Assembly (NCBI GenBank): GCA_003170995.1
Contig: PMXT01000140.1
Coordinates: forward strand, 490 to 7,969
DNA length: 7,480 bases
Source of the DNA: Actinomycetota bacterium
GTDB taxonomy: Bacteria > Actinomycetota > Thermoleophilia > Gaiellales > Gaiellaceae
Reading direction: 5' to 3'
Shown here: positions 1-5,576 of the stretch, in pieces
Layout of the letters: the number at the start of each line of letters is the position of its first letter
Numbering within the stretch: position 1 is the stretch's first letter
Made by a program: the position numbers and the translations under genes
Notes under the pieces: model-generated
Database searches by the model: none
What the model was told of the DNA's origin: nothing
The model's input: only the letters and a program-made list of their open reading frames with translations

Positions 1-1033
1 CCCGGCAGGGCGTGCACTTGCCGCAGGACTCGTTCATATAGAACTGTGTGAGCCGAAGCGCCAGCTGCACCATGCAGGCCCTGTCGTCGATCACGATCAC
101 CGAGGCCGAGCCGAGGAAAGAGCCGGCCTTCTGCAGCGAGGCGTAGTCCATCGGCGTGTCGATCTGATCGGCCGTGAGGATCGGCGTCGAGGAGCCGCCG
201 GGAATGATTGCCTTGAGCTTGCGCCCCTCGGGGATGCCGCCGCCACAGTCGTCGATCAGCTGGCGGAACGTGGCGCCGTGCGGCAGCTCGTAGTTGCCGC
301 CGCGAACGACGTTGCCCGAGAGCGAGAAGAGTCTCGTGCCGGTCGATCCCTCGACGCCGATCTTGGCGTAAGCCTCGCCGCCGAGCTCGATGATCTTCGG
401 CACGGTCGCCAGCGTCTCGACGTTGTTGATCAAGGTCGGGTCGCTGTAGAGACCGGAGATGGCCGGGAAGGGTGGCTTCGAGCGCGGCTGGCCGCGTTTG
501 CCCTCGAGCGATTCGAGCAGGGCGGTCTCCTCACCGCAGATGTAGGCGCCGGCACCGCGGTGAACGAGGATCGGGATGCTCACCAAACCGGCGGCTTCGG
601 CCTCGGCGATCGCGGCCATCAGGATCTCGTACTCAGCCAGGTACTCGCCGCGGATGTAGATGAAGCAGGCGTTGGCATGGATGGCGAACGCGGCAATCTG
701 GATGCCCTCGATCAAGCGGTGTGGCACGCGCTCGATGATCTCGCGGTCTTTGAAGGCGCCCGGCTCCGACTCGTCGGCGTTCGCGACCAGGTAGATCGGC
801 CGTGCGGCCTGCTCCGGCGCCGGGATGAAGGCTGCCTTCTGGCCCATCGGGAACCCGGCTCCGCCGCGACCGCGGATGCCCGACTGCTTGATCTCTTCGA
901 GCACCGCCTCGCTGCCCAGCCCTCGAGCCTTCTCGAGTGAGGCGTAGCCTCCGACTCGACGGTAATCCTCGAGCGAGTGCAGGTCGCCGCCGCCGGCGCC
1001 GGCAAGTACCAGCACTGGATTAGCCTCAGCCAC
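1..1033 (-). CDS. nuoF: NADH-quinone oxidoreductase subunit F (NuoF), C-terminus cut by window edge
   Basis: NuoF is the 51-kDa-type flavoprotein of complex I. It oxidises NADH with FMN and passes electrons to the N3 [4Fe-4S] cluster. I translated 344 codons by hand from the minus strand. The FMN/NADH-binding glycine-rich loop RGRGGAGFP is at residues 54-62, NADESEPG at 85-92, the conserved AGAYICGEETALLESLEG at 161-178 and LINNVETLATVP at 201-212. The frame leaves the window at ESCGKCTPCR, which carries three of the four N3 cysteines (C337, C340, C343); the fourth and roughly the last 80-100 residues lie outside. The GTG start at 1033 is chosen because GAGGAG sits 7 nt upstream and the N-terminus (LEDYRRVGGY) matches the family. 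It overlaps the end of nuoE by 8 nt, which suggests translational coupling. Identity is certain; the exact start is likely. Confidence 0.96.
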   Translation of the reverse strand, partial: MAEANPVLVLAGAGGGDLHSLEDYRRVGGYASLEKARGLGSEAVLEEIKQSGIRGRGGAGFPMGQKAAFIPAPEQAARPIYLVANADESEPGAFKDREIIERVPHRLIEGIQIAAFAIHANACFIYIRGEYLAEYEILMAAIAEAEAAGLVSIPILVHRGAGAYICGEETALLESLEGKRGQPRSKPPFPAISGLYSDPTLINNVETLATVPKIIELGGEAYAKIGVEGSTGTRLFSLSGNVVRGGNYELPHGATFRQLIDDCGGGIPEGRKLKAIIPGGSSTPILTADQIDTPMDYASLQKAGSFLGSASVIVIDDRACMVQLALRLTQFYMNESCGKCTPCR

Positions 1034-1508
1034 GGCGCAGCTCCTCGATGATCCCGGGTACGTCTTGGGGCGTGACGGGCTCGCGGTAGCGGTGGTCGAT
1101 CGACACGACGGTGCCACGGCCGCAGCCGCCCAGGCACTCGGCGCTGCGGAGCGTGATCGCTCCGTCGCCGGTCGTCTCGCCGGCCGTGATCCCAAGCTCA
1201 CGCTCGAAGGCTTCGAGCACCCGCGCAGCTCCGACGAGCGCGCAGGAGGCGTTGGTGCAGATCTCGATCGTGTGCCGGCCGACGGGCGCCAGGTTGAACA
1301 TGTCGTAGAAGCTGGCTACCCCGCGGCAGTAGGCCGGCGTTGTACCCAAAGCGCCCGCGACCTCTCGCAGTGCCTCGGGTGTGAGGTAGCCGTAATGCTC
1401 CTGCGCCAGCCTCAGCGCCGGTATCAGCGCCGAGCGGCTGTCCGGATAGCGGTCCGCCAGCTCGCGGAACTCGCCGGCGAGGGACTGCGAGTTGCGCCCG
1501 GCGTTCAT
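1026..1508 (-). CDS. nuoE: NADH-quinone oxidoreductase subunit E (NuoE)
   Basis: NuoE is the 24-kDa-type thioredoxin-fold subunit of complex I. It carries the [2Fe-2S] cluster N1a next to NuoF in the NADH-oxidising module. The protein has 160 residues, normal for bacterial NuoE. An N-terminal helical part (about 10-60, with ALRLAQEHYGYLTPEAL) precedes the ferredoxin-like domain. The four cluster ligands are visible: C84 and C89 (C-x4-C in EICTNASC), and C125 and C129 (C-x3-C in AECLGGCG). The frame stays open upstream to an ATG at 1583, but that would run about 80 nt inside nuoD. I chose the ATG at 1508 because it forms an ATGA overlap with the nuoD stop and has GGGAG about 10 nt upstream. 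Its stop overlaps the nuoF start by 8 nt. Confidence 0.96.
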   Translation of the reverse strand: MNAGRNSQSLAGEFRELADRYPDSRSALIPALRLAQEHYGYLTPEALREVAGALGTTPAYCRGVASFYDMFNLAPVGRHTIEICTNASCALVGAARVLEAFERELGITAGETTGDGAITLRSAECLGGCGRGTVVSIDHRYREPVTPQDVPGIIEELRRG

Positions 1509-2800
1509 CGGTCGGAATCTCCCATCAGCGTGTCGAGCGAGGCCGAGATCGCGATCAGGTCGGCGATCAGGTGCTCCTGACAAAGAGCTGGCGCCGCGGC
1601 GATAGTGGGGAAGCTCGGCGCTCTGAAATGCACTCGCCAGGGCTTCGCGCCTCCGTCCGAGACGACGTAGCAGCCCTGCTCGCCACGTGGCCCCTCGATC
1701 GCGACGTAGACCTCACCCGCGGGGACGCGGTAGCCCTCGCTGACGAGTTTGAAGTGGTGGATGAGCGCCTCCATCGAGGTCTGTAGCTCCTCGCGTGGTG
1801 GCAGCACGACCTTGCGGTCGTCCGCGATCCAGGGCTCGCCTGCCATCTTCTCGATCTGGTCGAGACACTGCTCGGCGATTTGCAGCGACTGGCGCATCTC
1901 GTCGATGCGGACGCGGGCTCGGTCGTAGCAGTCGCCGCGCTCGTAGACCGGGACCTCGAAGTCGACCTGGTCGTAGAAGAGGTAGGGCTCGCGCTTGCGC
2001 AGGTCCCAGTTCACGCCCGAGCCGCGCAGGTTGGGGCCCGACAGGCCCAGGCGGATGGCGTCCTCGGCCGAGACGACGCCGATTCCCTGCGTCCGCTTCT
2101 GCCACATCTTGTTCTGTTGGGTCATGTGCTCGTACTCGTCGATCGCCTTGGGCATACGGCGGCAGAAGGCGCGGGCATCGGCGACGAAGCCGGGCGGAAT
2201 GTCCTCGGCCAGCCCGCCGGCCTGGCAGTAGCGGCCGTGAACACGAACGCCGGTGACCATCTCGAACAGATCCAGCACCTGCTCGCGCTTGTCGAAACAG
2301 TAGAAGTACAGCGACTGGACGCCGAGCTCGAGCCCCATCGTGCCCAGCCAGACGAGATGTGAGTGGATGCGATTGAGCTCGGCCAGCGCCGTCCTGATCC
2401 AGGTCGCTTTGGGCGGCACCTCGATCCCCAGCAGTTTCTCGATCGCAAGCACGAACAGAAGCTCGTTCTGGAAGCTGGCGAGGTAGTCGATCCGGCTCGG
2501 GTAGTTGATCGCCTTCCACCAACTCTTCTGCTCCATGCTCTTCTCGAAGCCGGTGTGCAGATAGCCGATCACGGCCCGCATGCCGACGATCTCCTCGCCG
2601 TCGAGATCGACGACCAGACGCAGAACGCCGTGCGTCGAGGGATGGTTGGGCCCGAAGTTGACCTGGAGGACGTTCCCGTCCTCGCGCCGAGCGGGATCGA
2701 CTTGCACCCAGCTCGGCACAGGTGAGGGAATCCGCGTTCCTTCGTAGAGAACCGGGCCGGTGAAGACCGGAGCGCCTGTCTGCACGGTCTTGGCCGTCAC
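1505..2800 (-). CDS. nuoD: NADH-quinone oxidoreductase subunit D (NuoD)
   Basis: NuoD is the 49-kDa-type, [NiFe]-hydrogenase-derived subunit that forms most of the quinone pocket with NuoB. The protein has 431 residues, typical for a stand-alone NuoD that is not fused to NuoC. Visible marks include [15 protein letters not shown] (48-62), whose histidine H53 corresponds by motif to the quinone-site histidine of the family, GYLHTGFEK (79-87), the [25 protein letters not shown] region near 103, [11 protein letters not shown] (143-153), and the closing [12 protein letters not shown]100 in INYPSRIDY seems to align with the quinone-site tyrosine, although the usual TDR there reads PSR. Translation starts with GTG at 2800 in a GTGA overlap with the nuoC stop. 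GGAGG lies only about 4 nt upstream, a short spacing but the best available start. An ATGA overlap leads into nuoE. Confidence 0.97.
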   Translation of the reverse strand: MTAKTVQTGAPVFTGPVLYEGTRIPSPVPSWVQVDPARREDGNVLQVNFGPNHPSTHGVLRLVVDLDGEEIVGMRAVIGYLHTGFEKSMEQKSWWKAINYPSRIDYLASFQNELLFVLAIEKLLGIEVPPKATWIRTALAELNRIHSHLVWLGTMGLELGVQSLYFYCFDKREQVLDLFEMVTGVRVHGRYCQAGGLAEDIPPGFVADARAFCRRMPKAIDEYEHMTQQNKMWQKRTQGIGVVSAEDAIRLGLSGPNLRGSGVNWDLRKREPYLFYDQVDFEVPVYERGDCYDRARVRIDEMRQSLQIAEQCLDQIEKMAGEPWIADDRKVVLPPREELQTSMEALIHHFKLVSEGYRVPAGEVYVAIEGPRGEQGCYVVSDGGAKPWRVHFRAPSFPTIAAAPALCQEHLIADLIAISASLDTLMGDSDR

Positions 2801-3339
2801 ACTTCCTCCGAGAAGCGCACCGGCTCGCCGCCGATCGGGTAGTCCTTGCGCAGTGGGTGCCCCTCCCAGTCTTCGGGCATGAGCACGCGCACGAGATTGG
2901 GGTGACCCTCGAAGATGATCCCGATCAGGTCGTAGGCTTCGCGCTCGAGCCAGTCGGCAACCGGCCAGATCTCGACCACGCTCGCGACCCGCTCGTCCTC
3001 GTCGAGCCAGGTTTGCAGGCGCACCCGCAACGGATCGTCGCGCAGCGCCAGCAGGTGGTAGCTGACCGAGAAGCGCTTTGGCTTGGGCTCTGGAGTCAGG
3101 CCAGGACCGAGCGTGTAAGGGACGTTGATGTCGCGGCCGTCGGCCGATCCCCAGGCGCCGGCCACCTCTCCGCCCCAGCCCAGATAGTCGGCAGCGGCGA
3201 TGTCCGAGAGAAAGTTGAAGCTGAGCTCGTCGCGCAGAAAAAGAGCGGCCTCGCTCAGCTGCTCTCGCTCGACGACCAGCGTTGTCTCGCCCACTGCCTC
3301 GCTCGCGCTGACTAGCCCGGGAACTCGCTCGTAGCCCAT
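2797..3339 (-). CDS. nuoC: NADH-quinone oxidoreductase subunit C (NuoC)
   Basis: NuoC is the 30-kDa-type subunit of the connecting arm. It has no cofactor and packs NuoD against NuoB and NuoI. The protein has 180 residues. The N-terminal half contains [16 protein letters not shown] (40-55) and [11 protein letters not shown] (89-99). The family signature lies at 122-168: [19 protein letters not shown] is followed by [20 protein letters not shown] and [11 protein letters not shown]. The frame is open far upstream inside nuoB, but residues before the ATG at 3339 are arginine-rich shadow sequence unlike the family, so I start at that ATG. It forms a TGATG junction (1-nt overlap) with the nuoB stop, with a weak GAGAGA about 8 nt upstream. 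A GTGA overlap leads to nuoD. The protein is separate from NuoD, unlike the fused NuoCD of E. coli. Confidence 0.95.
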   Translation of the reverse strand: MGYERVPGLVSASEAVGETTLVVEREQLSEAALFLRDELSFNFLSDIAAADYLGWGGEVAGAWGSADGRDINVPYTLGPGLTPEPKPKRFSVSYHLLALRDDPLRVRLQTWLDEDERVASVVEIWPVADWLEREAYDLIGIIFEGHPNLVRVLMPEDWEGHPLRKDYPIGGEPVRFSEEV

Positions 3340-3923
3340 CAACAGATTCTCTCGTTCATCTCGTAGGCGGGCGGTACGCCGGCGATGACGCGCTCGTGCA
3401 GGCGGATGATTCCCTCCATCAGTCCTTCGGGACGCGGCGGGCAGCCCGGTACGTAGAGATCGACCGGGACGATCCGATCGACTCCCTGCAGCACCGCGTA
3501 GTTGGCGAACATCCCGCCCGAGCTGGCGCAGACGCCCATAGCGATCACCCACTTGGGCTCGAGCATCTGGTCGTAGATCTGACGCAAGGGCGGCGCCATC
3601 TTGTGCGAGACGCGGCCCGAGACGATCAGCAGGTCGGCCTGGCGCGGCGAGTTGCGGAAGGCCTCCATGCCGAAGCGGGCGAGGTCGTAGCGTGGCCCGG
3701 TCACGGCCATCATCTCGATCGCGCAGCAAGCCAGCCCGAAGGTGTCGGGCCACATGGAGTGCGTCTGCGCCCAGGAGACGGCCTTGTCGAGCGTGGTCGC
3801 CAGCACCGCCTGCTCCAACTGGGCGACCTCCTGCTCGAAGGCGCCCGGGCCCTTACCCTCCATGAGCAGGCGCTCGGAAGAGAGGCCGTAGTCGGCGAGG
3901 CGCTTTCCGTCCGCTATTCCCAC
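3339..3923 (-). CDS. nuoB: NADH-quinone oxidoreductase subunit B (NuoB)
   Basis: NuoB is the PSST-type subunit that holds the terminal [4Fe-4S] cluster N2 and delivers electrons to quinone at the NuoB/NuoD interface. The protein has 194 residues. The ligands are all present: the tandem C66-C67 in [12 protein letters not shown]132 in [11 protein letters not shown] and C161 in VPGCPPRPE. Other family marks are [20 protein letters not shown] and [18 protein letters not shown]. About 40 residues precede the conserved [10 protein letters not shown] block. This is longer than in some short actinobacterial NuoB proteins, so an internal start at the ATG of residue 21 cannot be excluded. I keep the GTG at 3923 because AAGGGGG lies roughly 9 nt upstream and it gives a 10-nt overlap with the nuoA end. 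The protein ends with a cysteine (ERIC), which is not a known ligand. Confidence 0.95.
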   Translation of the reverse strand: MGIADGKRLADYGLSSERLLMEGKGPGAFEQEVAQLEQAVLATTLDKAVSWAQTHSMWPDTFGLACCAIEMMAVTGPRYDLARFGMEAFRNSPRQADLLIVSGRVSHKMAPPLRQIYDQMLEPKWVIAMGVCASSGGMFANYAVLQGVDRIVPVDLYVPGCPPRPEGLMEGIIRLHERVIAGVPPAYEMNERIC

Positions 3924-4276
3924 TCCAGGGCCCCCTTGCGCCAGACGTAGACGTAGGCCACGGCAAGCAGGCCGACGAAGACCGTTAGCTCACTGAAGCC
4001 GAACCAGGCCAGCTTGTGGAGAACGAGGGCCAGTGGGTAGAGGAAGACGATCTCTATATCGAAGAGGATGAAGAGCATCGCCGTCAGGTAGAAGCCGATC
4101 GTGAAGCGCTGGCGCTCGGGCACCCCGGTCGAGACGCCCGACTCGAACGGTAAGCCCCGTTGTGCTGGTTTCGACCGCGCTCGGGTCGATAAAGCAAAAC
4201 TTATAAACAGCATCAGGCCGGACATGCCTGCCGCGAACAGGCCGTAGATTAGGAAAGGAAGCCAGTTTCTAAGCAT
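3914..4276 (-). CDS. nuoA: NADH-quinone oxidoreductase subunit A (NuoA)
   Basis: NuoA is the ND3-type membrane subunit next to the quinone pocket. The protein has 120 residues, normal for the family, with three hydrophobic segments at about 5-28, 59-87 and 95-112. The loop between the first two has [10 protein letters not shown], corresponding to the conserved E-C/S-G loop of ND3/NuoA; here serine occupies the position that is cysteine in mitochondrial ND3. The second helix reads [23 protein letters not shown], interrupted by acidic residues D73 and E75 that are typical of the family. The ATG at 4276 is preceded by a weak AGGCG about 8 nt upstream. A TTG farther up, at 4330, would add an implausible cysteine- and arginine-containing leader, so I reject it. 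This is the first gene of the operon, and its stop lies 10 nt inside nuoB. Confidence 0.95.
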   Translation of the reverse strand: MLRNWLPFLIYGLFAAGMSGLMLFISFALSTRARSKPAQRGLPFESGVSTGVPERQRFTIGFYLTAMLFILFDIEIVFLYPLALVLHKLAWFGFSELTVFVGLLAVAYVYVWRKGALEWE

Positions 4277-4296
4277 TGATGCGCCTATTCGGCTCG

Positions 4297-4315
4297 GCCG
4301 GAGACAGGTTCCGGC
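4297..4315 (-). promoter_or_regulatory. stem-loop in the nuoA leader
   Basis: A perfect 6-bp inverted repeat, GCCGGA and TCCGGC, is separated by 7 nt. It lies about 20 nt upstream of the nuoA start codon in the predicted 5' leader. No T tract follows, so it does not look like a terminator. It could be a leader hairpin affecting translation or message stability, or simply chance in GC-rich DNA. Confidence 0.25.
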
Positions 4316-4330
4316 TTGTGTGCAACGCAA
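4316..4330. promoter_or_regulatory. imperfect inverted repeat in the divergent spacer, possible operator
   Basis: TTGTG and CGCAA are separated by 5 nt and match as inverted arms at 4 of 5 positions. The element lies between the predicted nuo transcription start and nuoA, and just upstream of the predicted -35 box of the hesB-like gene. A repressor bound there could affect both directions. It does not match the Rex consensus TTGTGAA-N6-TTCACAA well enough to assign it to Rex. The regulator is unknown. Confidence 0.2.
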
Positions 4331-4331
4331 C

Positions 4332-4360
4332 TCTACAGGCCTGCGAATCGTGAATATAAA
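4332..4360 (+). promoter_or_regulatory. predicted sigma70-like promoter for the HesB-like gene
   Basis: TCTACA (4332-4337, four of six matches to TTGACA) and TATAAA (4355-4360, five of six to TATAAT) are separated by 17 nt. Transcription would start near 4367, about 56 nt before the ATG at 4423. Its -10 box overlaps the -10 box predicted for the opposite nuo promoter by four bases. This is a prediction only. Confidence 0.35.
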
Positions 4361-4382
4361 CGGAATCGGCTAACCCTGTCGG
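4353..4382 (-). promoter_or_regulatory. predicted sigma70-like promoter for the nuo operon
   Basis: On the minus strand, TATATT (4353-4358) resembles a -10 box. CCGACA (4377-4382) shares GACA with the -35 consensus, and the spacer is 18 nt. Transcription would begin near 4346, giving a leader of about 70 nt before nuoA. This AT-rich patch is the only good -10 candidate in the 146-bp spacer. No transcript data are available, so this is a sequence-based prediction. Confidence 0.4.
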
Positions 4383-4422
4383 GGCTCGGTCAGAGAAGTG
4401 CCTGTTGCTACCATGCGGCCCC

Positions 4423-4824
4423 ATGTCGACGACCGAGACACCTCTCCTGACGCTGACCGAAAAAGCGGCCGCGAAAGTGAAAGAGCTGATGGCCGAGGAG
4501 CCCGACGGCGACATCGGCGTGCTGCGCGTAGCGATCCAGGGTGGAAGCTGTTCGGGCTTGGAGTACGCGCTCGGTTTCGATCGCGAGGCGCTCGAGACCG
4601 ACGTCGTGGCGGCGCAGCACGGTGTTCGGGTCGCCGTCGATCCTTTCAGCGCGCCCTATCTCGAGGGCGCCACGATCGACTTTGTCAGCGCCCAAGGCGA
4701 AGAGGGGTTCGCGATCGAGAACCCGAAGGCGCTGAGCACCTGCGGTTGCGGATCATCCTTCCGCGCCGAGGATGAGAGTTGCGGCTCGGCCGGTTCGGGT
4801 TGCGGCGGCGGCTGTAGCTGCTAG
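4423..4824 (+). CDS. HesB/IscA/ErpA-family iron-sulfur cluster carrier with cysteine-rich tail
   Basis: A-type carriers receive Fe-S clusters from the SUF or ISC scaffold and deliver them to apo-proteins such as complex I subunits. The protein has 133 residues. The family core starts at TLTEKAAAKVKELM (10-23), continues through VAIQGGSCSGLEYALGFD (36-53) and ends with STCGCGSSF (105-113). The three conserved cluster cysteines are C43, C107 and C109. Typical members end shortly after the CGC motif, but here about 20 more residues follow, with four extra cysteines (C120, C127, C131, C133) in a Gly/Ser/Cys-rich tail. The ATG at 4423 fits the family N-terminus but has no good Shine-Dalgarno. A TTG at 4405 with AGAGAAG about 6 nt upstream is an in-frame alternative adding six residues. 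The gene is divergent from nuoA. I cannot tell IscA, SufA and ErpA subtypes apart. Confidence 0.93.
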   Translation: MSTTETPLLTLTEKAAAKVKELMAEEPDGDIGVLRVAIQGGSCSGLEYALGFDREALETDVVAAQHGVRVAVDPFSAPYLEGATIDFVSAQGEEGFAIENPKALSTCGCGSSFRAEDESCGSAGSGCGGGCSC

Positions 4825-4841
4825 GAAGAGCCGTGTTTTTT
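4808..4841 (+). terminator. possible intrinsic terminator of the HesB-like gene
   Basis: GCGGCT (4808-4813) and AGCCGT (4829-4834) can form a 6-bp stem with one G-U pair. One base later comes a run of six T (4836-4841), the longest T run in this part of the window. The stem includes the last codons and the stop codon of the gene. The 15-nt loop is large, so the case is only moderate. Confidence 0.35.
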
Positions 4842-4863
4842 CGAGAAGCGCTCGAGCGCCTCG
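4842..4863. repeat. 12-bp perfect palindrome with flanking arms
   Basis: GCGCTCGAGCGC (4848-4859) is fully self-complementary. It is flanked by CGAG (4842-4845) and CTCG (4860-4863), which extend the hairpin past a two-base AA bulge. It lies just after the T run behind the HesB-like gene. It may be part of the 3' end structure or a dimeric protein-binding site. Such palindromes also arise by chance in GC-rich DNA. Confidence 0.35.
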
Positions 4864-5014
4864 TCGCTCGGTTGCGCTAACGGTGTGATGCACATCCGGC
4901 ACAGAATCGGCACGCCGAGACGTGTTTCTCAACTTTTCGAGACGGTACTGTGGAACGACCCCGCGGGCGGGTTTGTTTGAGCGCCAAGCGAAACGAAGCA
5001 CTCCATCCACTGGC

Positions 5015-5043
5015 CGCGCTCGTAGCTTCCGGCTACGAACGCG
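5015..5043. repeat. strong stem-loop, 11 bp with one mismatch
   Basis: CGCG-C-TCGTAGC pairs with GCTACGA-A-CGCG around the 5-nt loop TTCCG. This gives a 7-bp perfect inner stem, one C/A mismatch and a 4-bp outer stem. There is no T tract behind it on either strand, so it is not an obvious terminator. It is one of several stem-loops in this spacer. Confidence 0.45.
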
Positions 5044-5100
5044 ACACTGCGTCCTAGCCTCGCATCCACCGATCACACCCGCAGCCGATTCCGTTAGGAA

Positions 5101-5144
5101 CGTGCGACCGAGGTGGTCGAGGCGTGGATGCCAGGGGTCGCACG
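5101..5144. repeat. 9-bp inverted repeat with 26-nt interior
   Basis: CGTGCGACC (5101-5109) and GGTCGCACG (5136-5144) are perfect inverted copies enclosing 26 nt. It could fold as a long hairpin in RNA. No protein-coding context explains it. Its function is unknown. Confidence 0.4.
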
Positions 5145-5155
5145 GTACGTGCAGG

Positions 5156-5170
5156 CGCACCGGTGGTGCG
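5156..5170. repeat. 6-bp hairpin with 3-nt loop
   Basis: CGCACC and GGTGCG are separated by GGT. This compact perfect hairpin begins 12 nt after the preceding inverted repeat. On its own it could be chance; its position in a row of stem-loops is the reason to list it. Confidence 0.3.
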
Positions 5171-5205
5171 GGAAACGGACCGGGGGGTCACTGGCGCCGC
5201 TAATC

Positions 5206-5227
5206 GGCCGCATCGGTTGTGCGGGCC
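5206..5227. repeat. 7-bp hairpin with one bulged base
   Basis: GGCCGCA (5206-5212) pairs with TGCGG-G-CC (5220-5227), with one bulged G and the 7-nt loop TCGGTTG. It is the last of the row of stem-loops in the spacer. No T tract follows. Confidence 0.3.
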
Positions 5228-5281
5228 TGGCGGAATCAGCTCCCGTGTCGGCGGGTCTTCATTCCGCTTGGCGCGCGGGGC

Positions 5282-5368
5282 GAGGGTTGGCGTGATCGCT
5301 ACCGCGAGTTCGTCGAGACGAGTGATCCGGTCGCGCCGCCACCCGGTTACAAGAAGCTCGGCTCGTGA
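5282..5368 (+). pseudogene. coding-like C-terminal tail, possible gene remnant
   Basis: The frame ending at the TGA of 5366-5368 reads like the C-terminus of a real protein for 28 residues: WRDRYREFVETSDPV followed a few residues later by PPPGYKKLGS. Third codon positions are G or C in about three quarters of these codons, and the composition (aromatic, acidic and lysine residues) differs from the arginine/serine-rich shadow frames around it. The frame is open back to 5204, but the upstream part looks less natural and no start with a ribosome binding site is evident. I do not recognise the family. It may be the end of a decayed or deleted gene, or a chance open stretch. Confidence 0.25.
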
Positions 5369-5392
5369 GAAGCGGCGGCTGACGCGAGTAGT

Positions 5393-5428
5393 GGTGTCAG
5401 ACACCGGTCAGAAGAACTGGCCGGTGTC
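5393..5428. repeat. nested REP-like palindromic element
   Basis: Three copies of one hexamer are nested here. GGTGTC (5393-5398) and GACACC (5400-5405) form a 13-nt palindrome centred on a single A. The second arm extended, GACACCGGTCAG (5400-5411), also pairs with CTGGCCGGTGTC (5417-5428) to form a 12-bp stem with one T/G wobble and the 5-nt loop AAGAA. The same bases can therefore pair with either neighbour. This architecture resembles REP or REPIN-type repeats mobilised by Y1 (RAYT) transposases, but copy number cannot be seen from one window. No T tract follows on either strand. Confidence 0.55.
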
Positions 5429-5442
5429 AAGGAGCGTTTGTT

Positions 5443-5517
5443 ATGAAAGTGGAACGATTTCCGCGAATCGCCAGCTTCGGACCTCAGCCCGGAACCGCTA
5501 GCGCGTTGTGCTTGTAG
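5443..5517 (+). CDS. possible 24-residue small ORF with strong ribosome binding site
   Basis: An ATG at 5443 follows AAGGAG (5429-5434) with an ideal 8-nt spacing, the best Shine-Dalgarno on the plus strand of this window. The frame encodes 24 residues starting MKVERFPRIASF and ends at TAG 5515-5517. There is no signal peptide or membrane segment. The Shine-Dalgarno directly abuts the 12-bp stem-loop ending at 5428, so structure could influence translation. Third-position G/C is only about 60%, lower than in the neighbouring genes, and the 3' part overlaps a coding-like stretch on the other strand. It could be a small protein, a leader peptide or chance. I recognise no family. Confidence 0.25.
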   Translation: MKVERFPRIASFGPQPGTASALCL

Positions 5518-5576
5518 TAGTTCTTGGCCCGAACGCGGAAGTAGCCGCCGCCGTCGGCTCGGTCGCGGCAACGGCC
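5484..5576 (-). pseudogene. coding-like C-terminal tail on the minus strand, possible gene remnant
   Basis: On the minus strand the frame ending at TGA (5486-5484) reads like a genuine protein end: GRCRDRADGG, then YFRVRAKNYYKHN, then a short tail. Of the 22 codons nearest the stop, about 19 end in G or C while second positions are only about 40% G+C, the pattern of real genes in GC-rich bacteria. Upstream, the frame continues antisense into the reductase gene and shows no ribosome binding site, so an intact gene is unlikely. The FRVRA pattern recalls beta-sandwich (fibronectin-like) repeats, but this is weak. It is probably the tail of a gene lost by rearrangement, or chance. Confidence 0.25.

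Noticed and set aside
278..940. A 220-codon plus-strand frame at the left end.
   Set aside because: It is antisense to nuoF, whose cofactor motifs cover the entire stretch.
1509..1583. A longer nuoE starting at the ATG of 1583.
   Set aside because: The added 25 residues are arginine/aspartate-rich shadow sequence overlapping nuoD by about 80 nt; the ATGA junction at 1508 is a far better start.
3340..3753. A longer nuoC reaching up into nuoB.
   Set aside because: The extension overlaps nearly all the cluster-binding region of nuoB and reads as arginine-rich shadow; the TGATG junction at 3339 fits the family N-terminus.
4316..4330. A Rex operator in the nuo promoter region.
   Set aside because: Only the TTGTG part matches; the right arm and spacing do not fit TTGTGAA-N6-TTCACAA. 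Kept only as an unassigned imperfect dyad.
4959..4978. A second terminator, CCCG/CGGG followed by TTTGTTT.
   Set aside because: The stem has only four base pairs and the T tract is interrupted, with no gene ending nearby; too weak to list as a feature.
5015..5227. A tRNA, attC site or CRISPR array in the row of stem-loops.
   Set aside because: There is no GGTTCGA-type T-loop, no acceptor stem with a CCA-ready end, no integron core sites, and the inverted repeats differ from each other, so there is no repeated unit with regular spacers.
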